A DNA stretch of 64,000 bases from Feifania hominis (lineage in GTDB: Bacteria; Bacillota; Clostridia; Oscillospirales; Feifaniaceae). A program made the position numbers and the translations under genes. Each line of letters starts with the position of its first letter. Position 1 is the first letter of the stretch. The stretch lies in assembly GCF_014384765.1 (NCBI RefSeq), contig NZ_JACRSP010000001.1, positions 372,001-436,000 on the forward strand. The letters run 5' to 3'. Below the pieces are notes generated by a model. The model searched no databases, was not told the origin of the DNA, and saw only the letters and a program-made list of their open reading frames with translations. Shown piece after piece: positions 25,829 to 34,838 of the stretch.

Positions 25829-27139
25829 ATGACGTATGAAGAGGCTTTGGAGATCATTCACGGTACCGAGCGCTTCGGCATCAAGCCGGGCCTTGCGCGC
25901 ATCGAGCGGCTGCTGGAGCGCCTCGGAAGTCCGCACCGGCAGCTCAAATTCATCCACATCGCCGGCACCAACGGCAAGGGCTCGGTCACGGCGACCATTG
26001 CGGGCGTTCTGCGTGAGGCGGGCTACCGCACCGGCATGTACATATCACCGTTTATTGAGGAATTTCGCGAGCGCATCTCCATCAACGGGGAGATGATTCC
26101 CGAGCAGGATCTCGCCGACCTCTTCGAGCGCGTCCATCTGGAGGATCAGGCCATGAAGCGCGAGGATGGCATGGAGTGCTCGGAGTTCGAGCTTGTGACG
26201 GCCGTTGCCATGCTCTACTATCTGCGCGAACACTGCGACATCGTGGTATTGGAGACGGGTCTCGGCGGGCGCTTTGATGCGACAAACGTCATCGACACGC
26301 CGCTGTGCTCGGTCATCATGTCGATCTCTCTCGATCATACGGAGTATCTCGGCGACACCATAGACAAGATCGCCTGCGAGAAAGCCGGCATCATCAAAGA
26401 GGGCGGCCACACCGTTCTCTACCCGATTCAGCTCGCCGATACCTACCGCGTCGTTCAGGACAGGGCCGCCGAGATGCACAACACCCTCGTCGTACCCGAC
26501 ACCACCAAGATCAACATCACCAAAGACAGCCTCGACGGCGTGGAGTTTGACTACACCGGACTGCACGTCACGCTCGGCATGCTCGGGGAGCATCAGATCT
26601 ACAACACCGTCACGGCGCTGGAGGCGCTGCGCATTGTAAAGGAAAAGGGCTTTCCAGTGTCGAAGGAGCAGCTCCTTGAGGGTATCCGAAAGGTGCGCTT
26701 TATGGGGCGCTTTGAAATCTGCGCGCGAGAGCCGCTGATTGTATTGGACGGCGGGCACAATGTCTCGGGTATCAAGACACTCACCAAATCGATCAAAAAC
26801 TACATCCGCCCGAGCATCAAGGGCCGCCTCTATGTCATCATGGGCATTCTGCGCGACAAGGAGTACAAAAAGTGCATTTCGTCGGTCGCGAAGCTCTGCG
26901 ACAGCTTTGTAGCGGTTGCGCCGGACAGCGCGCGCATGCTCGACCCGAAGATCGGTGCGAAGATCGCCGGGGTCTACTGTGACGATGTGCGAAGCTGCAA
27001 ATATGCGCCGCAGGCGCTCGACAGCGTGCTCAAAAAGGCGACAGCGGACGACGCCATCGTCGTGTGCGGGTCGCTGTATCTGCTCGGCGGGGTGCGCCGG
27101 CATATCCGGGAGCTCTCGGGCGTCAAAAAGCTCATCTGA
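25829..27139 (+). CDS. folC: Folylpolyglutamate synthase / dihydrofolate synthase
   Basis: This enzyme adds glutamate to folates, and often to dihydropteroate, using ATP. The 436-residue Mur-ligase fold has the P-loop IAGTNGKGSVTATIAG (about 45), the central VVLETGLGGRFDATNV and the SISLDHTEYLGDTIDKIACEKAGI block, and a C-terminal domain with VLDGGHN. The start follows a GGGGAGAAGAGG stretch. The valS-folC order is common in Firmicutes. A strong terminator follows. Confidence 0.96.
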   Translation: MTYEEALEIIHGTERFGIKPGLARIERLLERLGSPHRQLKFIHIAGTNGKGSVTATIAGVLREAGYRTGMYISPFIEEFRERISINGEMIPEQDLADLFERVHLEDQAMKREDGMECSEFELVTAVAMLYYLREHCDIVVLETGLGGRFDATNVIDTPLCSVIMSISLDHTEYLGDTIDKIACEKAGIIKEGGHTVLYPIQLADTYRVVQDRAAEMHNTLVVPDTTKINITKDSLDGVEFDYTGLHVTLGMLGEHQIYNTVTALEALRIVKEKGFPVSKEQLLEGIRKVRFMGRFEICAREPLIVLDGGHNVSGIKTLTKSIKNYIRPSIKGRLYVIMGILRDKEYKKCISSVAKLCDSFVAVAPDSARMLDPKIGAKIAGVYCDDVRSCKYAPQALDSVLKKATADDAIVVCGSLYLLGGVRRHIRELSGVKKLI

Positions 27140-27195
27140 TTTGACATTATTAGACGAACCTGTTCGACGCAATGAAACAAAATAATCAGCAGGGA

Positions 27196-27236
27196 AACGC
27201 TATGATGGAACTTGATTCCATCATAGCGTTTTTTGT
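27196..27236 (+). terminator. Rho-independent terminator after folC
   Basis: AACGCTATGATGGAA pairs over all 15 bp with TTCCATCATAGCGTT (loop CTTGA), followed by TTTTGTTT. It ends about 34 bp before spoIIAA. Confidence 0.93.
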
Positions 27237-27269
27237 TTATGAAATTTGCGCAGGGGGGAAAGATCATCC

Positions 27270-27575
27270 ATGCAGGTTACCATCACAACAGAGGCGGACA
27301 AGCTCAATGTCGTCATCCACGGCGAAATCGACCACCACAGCGTCACAGAGCTTCGCGACAGTGTGGACGGGCAGATTTTGCAGTCGCGCCCGCAGACCAT
27401 CCGGCTCGACTTTTCCGGCGTCACGTTTATGGACAGCTCGGGCATCGGCTTTATCATGGGCCGCTACAAGCTCGCGCGCGAATACGGCGGCCGGGTCGTT
27501 GTCGCAGGGACCGGTAAAAAGACCAGAACCATTCTGGAAATGGCGGGCCTGGCCCGGTATGTGACCATATTATAG
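27270..27575 (+). CDS. spoIIAA: Anti-sigma F factor antagonist SpoIIAA
   Basis: The 101-residue STAS-domain protein binds SpoIIAB to free sigma-F in the forespore when its serine is dephosphorylated. The phosphorylation site is in TFMDSSGIGFIMG (about residue 57). The start at 27270 gives the usual MQVTI N terminus behind a GGGGGGAAAG site; a TTG at 27246 is out of family. It is followed by spoIIAB after 14 bp. Confidence 0.95.
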   Translation: MQVTITTEADKLNVVIHGEIDHHSVTELRDSVDGQILQSRPQTIRLDFSGVTFMDSSGIGFIMGRYKLAREYGGRVVVAGTGKKTRTILEMAGLARYVTIL

Positions 27576-27589
27576 AGAGGTGCGAAACG

Positions 27590-28027
27590 ATGAAAGCGAT
27601 CAATGAGATCAAAGTACAGTTCCCGTCAAAATCCGTAAACGAGGGATTTGCGCGCGCCGTTGTCTCGTCTTTTGCGGCCCAGCTCGACCCGACCATCGAC
27701 GAGCTGGCCGATATCAAGACCGCTGTGTCCGAGGGTGTCACAAACGCCATTGTACACGGCTACCGCCGCGAGAGCGGCATTATCACGATCACGGCGCGCC
27801 TCTATGAAGACCGGCGCATTCAGCTCACCATCCGCGACCGCGGCTGCGGCATTGCCGACGTCCACAAGGCCATGGAGCCCTGCTACACCACGGCTCCCGA
27901 GGAGGAGCGCTCGGGCATGGGCTTCACCATCATGCAGACCTTTATGGACAAGCTTCGGGTCACATCAAAGCCCGGGTGGGGCACACGGGTGGTCATGGAG
28001 AAGTACATAGGCAAAAGGGAGAATTGA
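27590..28027 (+). CDS. spoIIAB: Anti-sigma F factor / serine kinase SpoIIAB
   Basis: The 145-residue GHKL ATPase has EGVTNAIVHGYR (N-box), RDRGCGIADV (G1) and GMGFTIMQTFMD (G2). It holds sigma-F inactive before septation and phosphorylates SpoIIAA. The ATG follows AGAGAGGTG. It is 1 bp from sigF, in the standard spoIIA order. Confidence 0.96.
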   Translation: MKAINEIKVQFPSKSVNEGFARAVVSSFAAQLDPTIDELADIKTAVSEGVTNAIVHGYRRESGIITITARLYEDRRIQLTIRDRGCGIADVHKAMEPCYTTAPEEERSGMGFTIMQTFMDKLRVTSKPGWGTRVVMEKYIGKREN

Positions 28028-28028
28028 C

Positions 28029-28763
28029 ATGGCGGCGACGACCCAGGGCACGTATGGGCGTGAGCTGCTGCGCCGTGCCAAGGGCGGTGACCGGGCGGCG
28101 GTAGAGGAATTTGTCAGGGAGAACTTCGGCCTGGTACACATGGCGGTCAAGCGATTTACCGGCCGCGGCGTCGAGTATGACGATCTCTTCCAAATCGGGT
28201 GCATGGGGCTCTACAAGGCCCTGTCAAACTTCGATCTCGAGCAGGGCGTCATGTTCTCCACCTATGCGGTGCCGGTCATTCTCGGCGAACTCAAGCGCTA
28301 CTTTCGCGACAACGGGCCGATCAAGCTCTCGCGCAGCATCAAGGACAGCGCCGGCAAAATCGCCCGCGCACGCGAACGGCTCTGTGCGAGCCTGCTGCGT
28401 GAGCCGACGGTGCAGGAGCTCGCGCAGGAGACCGAAATGGCGGTTGACGAGCTCGTTCTGGCGCTTGACGCGACAAGGCCCGTGCTCTCGCTGAGCCAGA
28501 GCATGGGGGAGGGCGACGGCGAGATGAACCTGCTCGATCTCTGCGGCGACGACCACACTGACGAGGTGATTGACGCCATCGCAGTGCGCGAGGCGGTGCG
28601 CGAGCTCAAGGAGCGCGAGCGGCGGGTGGTGGAGATGCGCTTTTACCGCAACATGACCCAGATGCAGGTCGCGTCGGTACTCGGCATTTCGCAGGTTCAG
28701 GTGTCGCGAATCGAAAAGGCGGTGCTCGCCAAAATACGCGAGTCGATTCTGTCGGAGAGTTAG
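28029..28763 (+). CDS. sigF: RNA polymerase sigma-F factor
   Basis: The 244-residue sigma-70 family protein has region 2 with YDDLFQIGCMGLYKALSNFD and FSTYAVPVILGELKRYFRDN, and region 4 with a helix-turn-helix near the C terminus (MTQMQVASVLGISQVQVSRIEK). It drives early forespore transcription. It is the third gene of the spoIIA operon and is followed directly by a GC-rich terminator. Confidence 0.97.
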   Translation: MAATTQGTYGRELLRRAKGGDRAAVEEFVRENFGLVHMAVKRFTGRGVEYDDLFQIGCMGLYKALSNFDLEQGVMFSTYAVPVILGELKRYFRDNGPIKLSRSIKDSAGKIARARERLCASLLREPTVQELAQETEMAVDELVLALDATRPVLSLSQSMGEGDGEMNLLDLCGDDHTDEVIDAIAVREAVRELKERERRVVEMRFYRNMTQMQVASVLGISQVQVSRIEKAVLAKIRESILSES

Positions 28764-28767
28764 AGCA

Positions 28768-28800
28768 GGGCGGGCGGCAAATGCCGCCCGCCCTGATTTT
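28768..28800 (+). terminator. Terminator after sigF
   Basis: GGGCGGGCGGCA pairs with TGCCGCCCGCCC over an AA loop, followed by TGATTTT. Confidence 0.85.
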
Positions 28801-28825
28801 CAAACAGGCGCCGGTATGGTACAAT
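28797..28825 (+). promoter_or_regulatory. Extended -10 promoter of the unknown membrane protein gene
   Basis: TTTTCA (28797-28802), 17 bp, TACAAT (28820-28825) preceded by TGG. The weak -35 overlaps the sigF terminator tail. The transcript start at about 28832 supports the GTG at 28858 over an ATG at 28816. Confidence 0.55.
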
Positions 28826-28857
28826 ATAGGGCAGGGAATGACACAGGGGGGATTTTT

Positions 28858-29661
28858 GTGCCTGAAATCATCGCGCGGCGCCAGTTTGACCCGCTCTACA
28901 TCTGGCTGGATCTCATTTTTCTCGCGGTTTTGCTGGCGCTTTTGCTCTACCGGAAAAAATACATGACCGTGGCGGTCGGCGTCTTCTTCGGGCTTGTCTA
29001 CATGGCTGTGGACTATGGTATCTTCCATCTGATGCTGCACACGCGCAGCATCCAAAACGGCTACAGCATGTTCTGGGTGCTGCTCTGGATGTCGATGAGC
29101 TTCGGCTTTACAAACTTTGTCTTCATCTGGCTGTGGCTCTCGCGGGATACGCATCTCGTCGAGTGGTCGGTGCTGATTTTGAGCTGGTGGGTCTGCTGCC
29201 CGCTGATCAGCGGCAGCTTTGGCCGCGCGGCGGCGCCCATTGTCATCGAGCGCACGACCGGAGCCTATCACGGGGCGATGGCGGCCATGCTCTTTGTGGG
29301 GTATCTGGGGCTCGTCATCTGGAATCTCACAAGGGCCGACCGCGAGAGCCGGGTCAACATCCTCTGGCTGCTCGCCATCGGCATTCTGGTGCAGTTCGGC
29401 TGGGAGGCGGGGCTTCTCATCGGCGGTGTGCGCAGCGCGGGCTTCGCGTCGCCGGCGGACAAGTTCGCAACGCTTGTGGTAAACTCTCTGCTCGAGACCA
29501 ACCTCGGCATGCCCTATGTCTACTTTCTCTTTCTGGCCTACTCGCGCCGCTTCACGGAGCGTATGCGAAAAAGGCGCACTGCGCTGTCTTTGCAGGAGCG
29601 CATCCGGGAGAACAACGCCCAGCGCCTCTTCGGGGGCGGCTGTGAGTTCCTCGGGGACTGA
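28858..29661 (+). CDS. Unknown polytopic membrane protein
   Basis: I do not recognise this family. The 267-residue protein has about seven hydrophobic helices: near residues 17-32, 38-58, 72-95, 103-123, 137-157, 170-190 and 205-230. Its charged C-terminal tail is rich in Arg. There is no signal peptide and no catalytic motif I can name. The GTG at 28858 follows AGGGGGG and lies downstream of an extended -10 promoter. It stands alone between terminators, right after the sigma-F operon, which may or may not indicate a link with sporulation. Confidence 0.8.
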   Translation: MPEIIARRQFDPLYIWLDLIFLAVLLALLLYRKKYMTVAVGVFFGLVYMAVDYGIFHLMLHTRSIQNGYSMFWVLLWMSMSFGFTNFVFIWLWLSRDTHLVEWSVLILSWWVCCPLISGSFGRAAAPIVIERTTGAYHGAMAAMLFVGYLGLVIWNLTRADRESRVNILWLLAIGILVQFGWEAGLLIGGVRSAGFASPADKFATLVVNSLLETNLGMPYVYFLFLAYSRRFTERMRKRRTALSLQERIRENNAQRLFGGGCEFLGD

Positions 29662-29666
29662 CGGTG

Positions 29667-29696
29667 GCCCCGCGGCTCGTGCCGCGGGGCTTTTTT
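29667..29696 (+). terminator. Rho-independent terminator
   Basis: GCCCCGCGGC-TCGT-GCCGCGGGGC is followed by six T residues, 6 bp after the stop codon. Confidence 0.95.
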
Positions 29697-29724
29697 ACCG
29701 GTGTAAATTCCGGTGTGCGCCTGT

Positions 29725-29752
29725 TTGCATTTGGAGCGATTTCCTGTATAAT
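29725..29752 (+). promoter_or_regulatory. pcrA promoter
   Basis: TTGCAT (29725-29730), 16 bp, TATAAT (29747-29752), about 40 bp before the start codon. Confidence 0.65.
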
Positions 29753-29793
29753 AAACTTTGATTGTAAAACCGCAAGGCTTTGAGAGGAAGAGC

Positions 29794-32187
29794 ATGGAAG
29801 AATTAAAAGAGCGCTATCTGCGCGTAAAAAAGAGAATCTTAGACCAGGAGTTTTCCCGTATGAACGCGCGCCAGCGCGAGGCCATTTTCAGCGGCAGAGG
29901 TCCGCTTTTGATTCTTGCCGGCGCCGGCTCCGGCAAGACGACGGTCATCGTCAACCGGATTGCCTATCTGCTCAAATACGGCGACACCTACCACTGCGAG
30001 GAGCTGCCGTTCGGGCTGACCGAATTTGACGTCGATCTGCTCGAGGAGTATCTGCAAAACCCGAATCCGGCCTTTGCCGAGCGGGTGAGCGAGCTGATTG
30101 CAAACCGCCCCGTCTCACCGTGGAGCATTCTTGCGATCACCTTTACCAACAAGGCCGCAAACGAGCTCAAGGAGCGCCTGATCGGCACCGTCGGCGAGAG
30201 CGCGAACGACATCTGGGCAAACACCTTTCACGGGGCCTGCGCGAAGATGCTGCGCCGCGACATTGAGCGCCTCGGGTACACGCGCGACTTCACGGTCTAC
30301 GACACCGACGACCAGAAGCGCCTGATCAAAGAGTGCACCAAGATGTTAAACCTCAACGAGAAGAACTATCCGGTCTATCAGGTTTTGTCGGTGATCGGCC
30401 GGGCAAAGGACAAGCTGCTCTCGCCGGGCGAGTTTGCAGAGAGCGCCAAAAGCGACTACCGTCTGTCGAAGATCGCTTCGATTTACAAGCTCTACCAGCA
30501 GCGCCTCGAGGCGGCAAACGCCCTCGACTTTGACGATATGATTCGCCTGACCGTCAAGCTCCTGGCGGAGTGTGACGACGTGCGCGAGTACTACCAGAAA
30601 AAGTTTCAGTACATTCTGTGCGACGAGTATCAGGACACGAACTATGCCCAGTATGCGCTGGTGTCGCTGCTCGCGGAGCAGCATCGAAATCTCACTGTGG
30701 TGGGTGACGACGACCAGAGTATCTACAAGTTTCGCGGCGCGACCATTGAGAATATTTTGAGTTTTGAAGAGCAGTACAAAGAGGCGAAGACCATCCGCCT
30801 TGAGCAGAACTACCGCTCCACGCAGGTGATACTCGACGCGGCGAACCAGACCATCAAGCACAACGTCGGCCGAAAGGGCAAGACTCTCTGGACCGAGAAT
30901 CCGGGCGGGGAGAAGATCAAGGTCTTCAAGGCAAAGGACGAGTACGCCGAGGGTGTCTTCATCGCCGAGAAGATACTCGACGAGGTGGTACGCTACGGCA
31001 AAAACTACCGCGATTTTGCCGTTCTCTACCGCGCAAACGCCCAGTCGAGCGCCATTGAAACGGCGCTGCAGCGCTCGGGCATCGCCTACAAGCTCTTCGG
31101 CGGCTACAAGTTCTACGAGCGCAAGGAGGTCAAGGACGTGATCTCCTACCTCGGAGTGCTGTGCAACAGGCAGGACGACCTGCGGCTCAAGCGCATCATC
31201 AACGAGCCAAAGCGCGGCATCGGCGACACGACGGTGGATGTCGTCGAGGCGCTGGCGGTCTCGAGCTCGCGGTGCATGTACGACGTGCTCGCCGAGTGCG
31301 GCGAGTATGAGCAGCTCGCGCGCAGCCGCGAGAAGCTCACGGCGTTCTACAGTATGATGGAGGAGCTGCGCGCCAAGCGCGACCTGATGGCGCCCTCTCT
31401 CTTTGCAAGCGAGGTGCTCTCCCGCACGGGCTATATGGAATTCATCATCGCGCAGGACAAGGCCGACGGCCGCGAGCGCGCACAGAACATCGAGACGCTG
31501 CTCGCCAACATCCAAAACTACGAGGAGAACGCCGAGGCGCCGTCGCTGACCGGCTTCATGGAGGAGGCGTCTCTCGCGACCGACTGGGAGACCCAGAGCG
31601 AGGATGGGCAGTATGTGTCGCTTCTGACCATACACAGCGCAAAGGGACTGGAGTTCCCGGTTGTGTTTCTCGCGGGGATGGAGGAAGAGGTCTTCCCGTC
31701 CTCCATGGCCATGCAGAACCCCGATGAGATTGAGGAGGAGCGCAGGCTCTGCTACGTGGCGATCACCCGCGCAAAACAGAGGCTCTATCTCTCTTATGCG
31801 GCGAACCGACGTACCTACCAGGGGCTTCGCATGCACTTCCCATCGCGCTTTCTCAAGGAGATGCCGACGGAGTATCTCGACATTCTCAATCAACCGGAGC
31901 CCGTACACACCTACGCTGCGGCGGGTACAGCCGCTAAGGCGCCGAAGAACCCCATTTACAACTACCGGGCGGGCAGTTCGCTCTTGAGCGGCAAAAAGGC
32001 GCCTGAGCCGACAGGGGAGGAGTACCGCGTCGGCGACACGGTGCAGCACGCTGCGTTCGGGCAGGGCGTCGTTCTCATGGCCAAAAAGATGGGCGGCGAC
32101 TGGATGCTCGAGATTGCCTTTGAGAAGACGGGTACCAAGAAGCTCATGGCCAATTACGCCAAGCTCACAAAGCCGCAGGCGAATTGA
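29794..32187 (+). CDS. pcrA: UvrD/PcrA-type DNA helicase
   Basis: This superfamily 1A 3'-5' helicase acts in excision repair and rolling-circle replication. The 797-residue protein has motif Q (MNARQREAIFS), Walker A ILAGAGSGKTTV, motif Ia TFTNKAANELKERL, motif II CDEYQDTNYAQ, motif III VVGDDDQSIYKFRGA, motif IV LEQNYRST, motif V TIHSAKGLEFPVVFLAG and motif VI CYVAITRAKQRLYL. A 27-residue insertion follows motif I (around EELPFGLTEFDVD). The C terminus has a tudor-like segment (VGDTVQHAAFGQGVV) that in PcrA contacts RNA polymerase. The ATG at 29794 follows GAGAGGAAG. Confidence 0.95.
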   Translation: MEELKERYLRVKKRILDQEFSRMNARQREAIFSGRGPLLILAGAGSGKTTVIVNRIAYLLKYGDTYHCEELPFGLTEFDVDLLEEYLQNPNPAFAERVSELIANRPVSPWSILAITFTNKAANELKERLIGTVGESANDIWANTFHGACAKMLRRDIERLGYTRDFTVYDTDDQKRLIKECTKMLNLNEKNYPVYQVLSVIGRAKDKLLSPGEFAESAKSDYRLSKIASIYKLYQQRLEAANALDFDDMIRLTVKLLAECDDVREYYQKKFQYILCDEYQDTNYAQYALVSLLAEQHRNLTVVGDDDQSIYKFRGATIENILSFEEQYKEAKTIRLEQNYRSTQVILDAANQTIKHNVGRKGKTLWTENPGGEKIKVFKAKDEYAEGVFIAEKILDEVVRYGKNYRDFAVLYRANAQSSAIETALQRSGIAYKLFGGYKFYERKEVKDVISYLGVLCNRQDDLRLKRIINEPKRGIGDTTVDVVEALAVSSSRCMYDVLAECGEYEQLARSREKLTAFYSMMEELRAKRDLMAPSLFASEVLSRTGYMEFIIAQDKADGRERAQNIETLLANIQNYEENAEAPSLTGFMEEASLATDWETQSEDGQYVSLLTIHSAKGLEFPVVFLAGMEEEVFPSSMAMQNPDEIEEERRLCYVAITRAKQRLYLSYAANRRTYQGLRMHFPSRFLKEMPTEYLDILNQPEPVHTYAAAGTAAKAPKNPIYNYRAGSSLLSGKKAPEPTGEEYRVGDTVQHAAFGQGVVLMAKKMGGDWMLEIAFEKTGTKKLMANYAKLTKPQAN

Positions 32188-32245
32188 CGCAGAGACACGA
32201 TAATGATAAAATTAATGGGTTAGAGACCAACCAGACGGAGGAGCC

Positions 32246-33109
32246 ATGTTCGTATCAGACCAGTGGAAAGACTATGAGATACTTGACACCAGCTCGGGCG
32301 AAAAGCTCGAGCGCTTCGGCGCGTACCGGCTCATCCGGCCCGATCCCCAGATCATCTGGGACACGCAGCGCGACCCGGCGCTCTGGAATCGGGAGATTGC
32401 CGCGCGCTACGAGCGCTCCTCTTCGGGCGGCGGCCACTGGGAGATCAATCATCTGCCGAAGAGCTGGCAGATCGGCTACCGGGATTTGGTCTTTCAACTC
32501 AAACCAATGAATTTCAAGCACACCGGTATCTTTCCCGAGCAGGCCGTCAACTGGGACTACTGCCGCGGGCGCATTGAGTCCGCAGGCCGGCCGGTGAGTG
32601 TCTTGAATCTCTTTGCCTACACGGGCGCCGCGAGCGTGGCCTGCGCAAAGGCGGGCGCCTCGGTCTGCCACGTCGACGCCTCGCGCGGCATGGTCGACTG
32701 GGCGAAAGAAAACGCCCGCGCAAACGGACTTTCAGACGCGCCGATACGCTATATCGTCGACGACTGCAAGAAATTTGTCGAGCGGGAGATCCGCCGCGGC
32801 CGCCGCTACGACGCCATCATCATGGACCCGCCGTCCTACGGGCGCGGGCCATCGGGTGAGATCTGGAAGCTCGAGGAGAGTCTCTGCGGCTTTTTGCGCC
32901 TGTGTACGCAGGTGCTGTGCGACGAGCCGCTTTTTGTGCTGCTCAACTCCTACACCACGGGGCTGTCGCCCAAGGTGATGGAGTATCTGTGCGGCGTGAG
33001 CTTTGAGGAACGCTTTGGCGGGCGCTGCCGCGCCGGTGAGCTGGGACTGCCCGTGACAAAGACCGGAAAGATTCTGCCCTGCGGGGCAACTGTGATATGG
33101 GAGCGTTGA
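32246..33109 (+). CDS. Class I SAM-dependent methyltransferase, RlmI-like
   Basis: The 287-residue methyltransferase has SAM motif I NLFAYTGAASVACAKAGA, acidic motif II HVDAS, and motif IV DPPSYGRG, the pattern of rRNA cytosine-5 or N-methyltransferases of the RlmI/RlmK type. There is no N-terminal PUA domain. The substrate is therefore uncertain (probably RNA). The ATG follows ACGGAGGAG. The 3' end overlaps the ecfA1 start by 13 bp, so it is expressed with the ECF transporter genes. Confidence 0.88.
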   Translation: MFVSDQWKDYEILDTSSGEKLERFGAYRLIRPDPQIIWDTQRDPALWNREIAARYERSSSGGGHWEINHLPKSWQIGYRDLVFQLKPMNFKHTGIFPEQAVNWDYCRGRIESAGRPVSVLNLFAYTGAASVACAKAGASVCHVDASRGMVDWAKENARANGLSDAPIRYIVDDCKKFVEREIRRGRRYDAIIMDPPSYGRGPSGEIWKLEESLCGFLRLCTQVLCDEPLFVLLNSYTTGLSPKVMEYLCGVSFEERFGGRCRAGELGLPVTKTGKILPCGATVIWER

Positions 33110-33975
33110 CTTTGGAAGAACAGACACTGATTGAGACAAGAGCCCTCTCGTTCTGGTATCAGGACCCCGACGAAGCTGAGCCGAGAAAGGTGCTGCGCGA
33201 CATCAATCTCACCATACGAAAGGGTGAGTTTGTGGCCGTGCTCGGCCACAACGGCTGCGGCAAATCGACGCTTGCCAAGCACTTAAACGGCATCCTCGCG
33301 CCTTGCGAGGGTACGGTGCTCGTCGAAGGGATGGACACGCGCGATGAGAAGCGCCTCTTTGATATCCGCCAGCGGGTGGGCGTGGTCTTTCAAAACCCCG
33401 ACAACCAGCTTGTGGCGACCATTGTCGAAGAGGATATCGCCTTTGGCCCTGAGAATCTGGGGCTGCCTCCGGAGAAGATCCGCGAGCGTGTGACCGAAGC
33501 GCTCACGGCAGTGGACATGCTCGAGTACCGCGAGCAGGCGCCGCATCACCTCTCGGGCGGCCAGAAGCAGCGCATCGCCATCGCGGGCGTCATCGCCATG
33601 CGGCCGGACTGCATCGTACTCGACGAGCCGACTGCCATGCTCGACCCCGTGGGGCGTGCCGAGGTGATGAAGACCATTTTACACCTCAACCGCGACGAGG
33701 GAATCACCGTTGTGCTCATCACCCACTACATGGCCGAGGCCGTACAGGCGGGGCGCGTCATCATCATGGACGAGGGGCGCGTTGTGCGCGACGCCGCGCC
33801 GCGCGAGGTCTTCTCGCAGGTGGAGTATCTGCGCTCCATCGGCCTGGAGGTGCCGCAGGCGACTGATCTTGTCCACCGGCTTCGCGCCGACGGCTATCCC
33901 GTCGGCGAGGCCATCACGACGCAGGAGTGCGTCGAGGCGCTGGCAAAACTTCTCAAGGGGAGCGCAGAGCATTGA
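33097..33975 (+). CDS. ecfA1: ECF transporter ATPase EcfA1
   Basis: One of the two ATPases of the energy-coupling factor module shared by several vitamin S components. The 292-residue protein has Walker A GHNGCGKSTLAKHLNG, Q-loop FQNPDNQLV, signature HLSGGQKQRIAIAG, Walker B CIVLDEPTAMLDP and H-loop LITHYMAEA. An in-frame TTG at 33112 with GGGAG eight bases ahead is an equally plausible start and would remove five residues. It overlaps the methyltransferase gene and, by 4 bp, ecfA2. Confidence 0.94.
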   Translation: MGALTLEEQTLIETRALSFWYQDPDEAEPRKVLRDINLTIRKGEFVAVLGHNGCGKSTLAKHLNGILAPCEGTVLVEGMDTRDEKRLFDIRQRVGVVFQNPDNQLVATIVEEDIAFGPENLGLPPEKIRERVTEALTAVDMLEYREQAPHHLSGGQKQRIAIAGVIAMRPDCIVLDEPTAMLDPVGRAEVMKTILHLNRDEGITVVLITHYMAEAVQAGRVIIMDEGRVVRDAAPREVFSQVEYLRSIGLEVPQATDLVHRLRADGYPVGEAITTQECVEALAKLLKGSAEH

Positions 33976-34838
33976 ACAGCATCAAGACAGAAAATCTGAC
34001 ATACACCTACGGCGTGGGCACTCCCTTTGTCAAGACGGCGATCGACCACGTTGATCTGGAGATTGCCGAGGGGGAATTTGTCGGCCTGATCGGGCACACG
34101 GGCAGCGGGAAGAGTACGCTGATCAAGCACTTCAACGGTCTGATGAAGCCCACCGAGGGGCGGGTCTTCATCGACGGAGAGGACATCTGGGCCGAGGGGG
34201 CCGACCGCAAGAAAATCCGATTTAAGGTGGGGCTGGTCTTTCAGTATCCCGAGTATCAGCTCTTTGAGGAGACGGTCTACAAGGACATCGCGTTCGGCCC
34301 GAAGAACATCGGCTACAGCGAACAGGAGATTGACGAGAGCGTACGGGAGGCGGCCGAGATGGTGGGACTGACGCCCGATTTGCTGGAGAAGTCGCCCTTT
34401 GAGCTCTCGGGCGGGCAGAAGCGGCGCGTGGCCATTGCGGGGGTGCTCGCCATGCGGCCGCGGATTCTGATTCTCGACGAACCGGCCGCAGGGCTCGACC
34501 CGCGCGGACGCGACGAGATACTGGCCCGGGTACGCGAGTATCACCAGCAGAAGAAATCGACGGTCGTTCTCGTCAGCCACAGCATGGAGGACGTCACGCG
34601 GTACGCCACGCGCGTGCTGTGCATGAGGGACGCCAAAATCGCCATGTACGGCACGGTCGACGAAATTTTCTCCCACAGTGAGCACCTCGCCGAAATCGGC
34701 CTTGGAGCGCCGCAGATCACCGATGTCATGATCGGTCTGCGCGCGCGCGGCATCCCGGTCGACACCGGCATCTATACAGTAGACGCCGCCGAGCGGGAGC
34801 TGCGCCGGCTGTTGCAGGGAGGTGAGCGCCTGTGCTGA
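33972..34838 (+). CDS. ecfA2: ECF transporter ATPase EcfA2
   Basis: The second ECF ATPase (288 residues) has Walker A GHTGSGKSTLIKHFNG, Q-loop FQYPEYQLFEETVYKDIAFGP, signature ELSGGQKRRVAIAG, and Walker B ILILDEPAAGLDP. The TTG start at 33972 overlaps the ecfA1 stop (TTGA) and follows AAGGGGAG; an ATG at 33927 lies inside ecfA1 and adds non-family residues. Its 3' end overlaps ecfT by 7 bp. Confidence 0.95.
   Translation: MNSIKTENLTYTYGVGTPFVKTAIDHVDLEIAEGEFVGLIGHTGSGKSTLIKHFNGLMKPTEGRVFIDGEDIWAEGADRKKIRFKVGLVFQYPEYQLFEETVYKDIAFGPKNIGYSEQEIDESVREAAEMVGLTPDLLEKSPFELSGGQKRRVAIAGVLAMRPRILILDEPAAGLDPRGRDEILARVREYHQQKKSTVVLVSHSMEDVTRYATRVLCMRDAKIAMYGTVDEIFSHSEHLAEIGLGAPQITDVMIGLRARGIPVDTGIYTVDAAERELRRLLQGGERLC

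Noticed and set aside
27153..27164. CGAACCTGTTCG resembling a LexA box upstream of the folC terminator
   Set aside because: The Bacillus-type box needs four bases between CGAAC and GTTCG; here there are two, and no promoter is attached.
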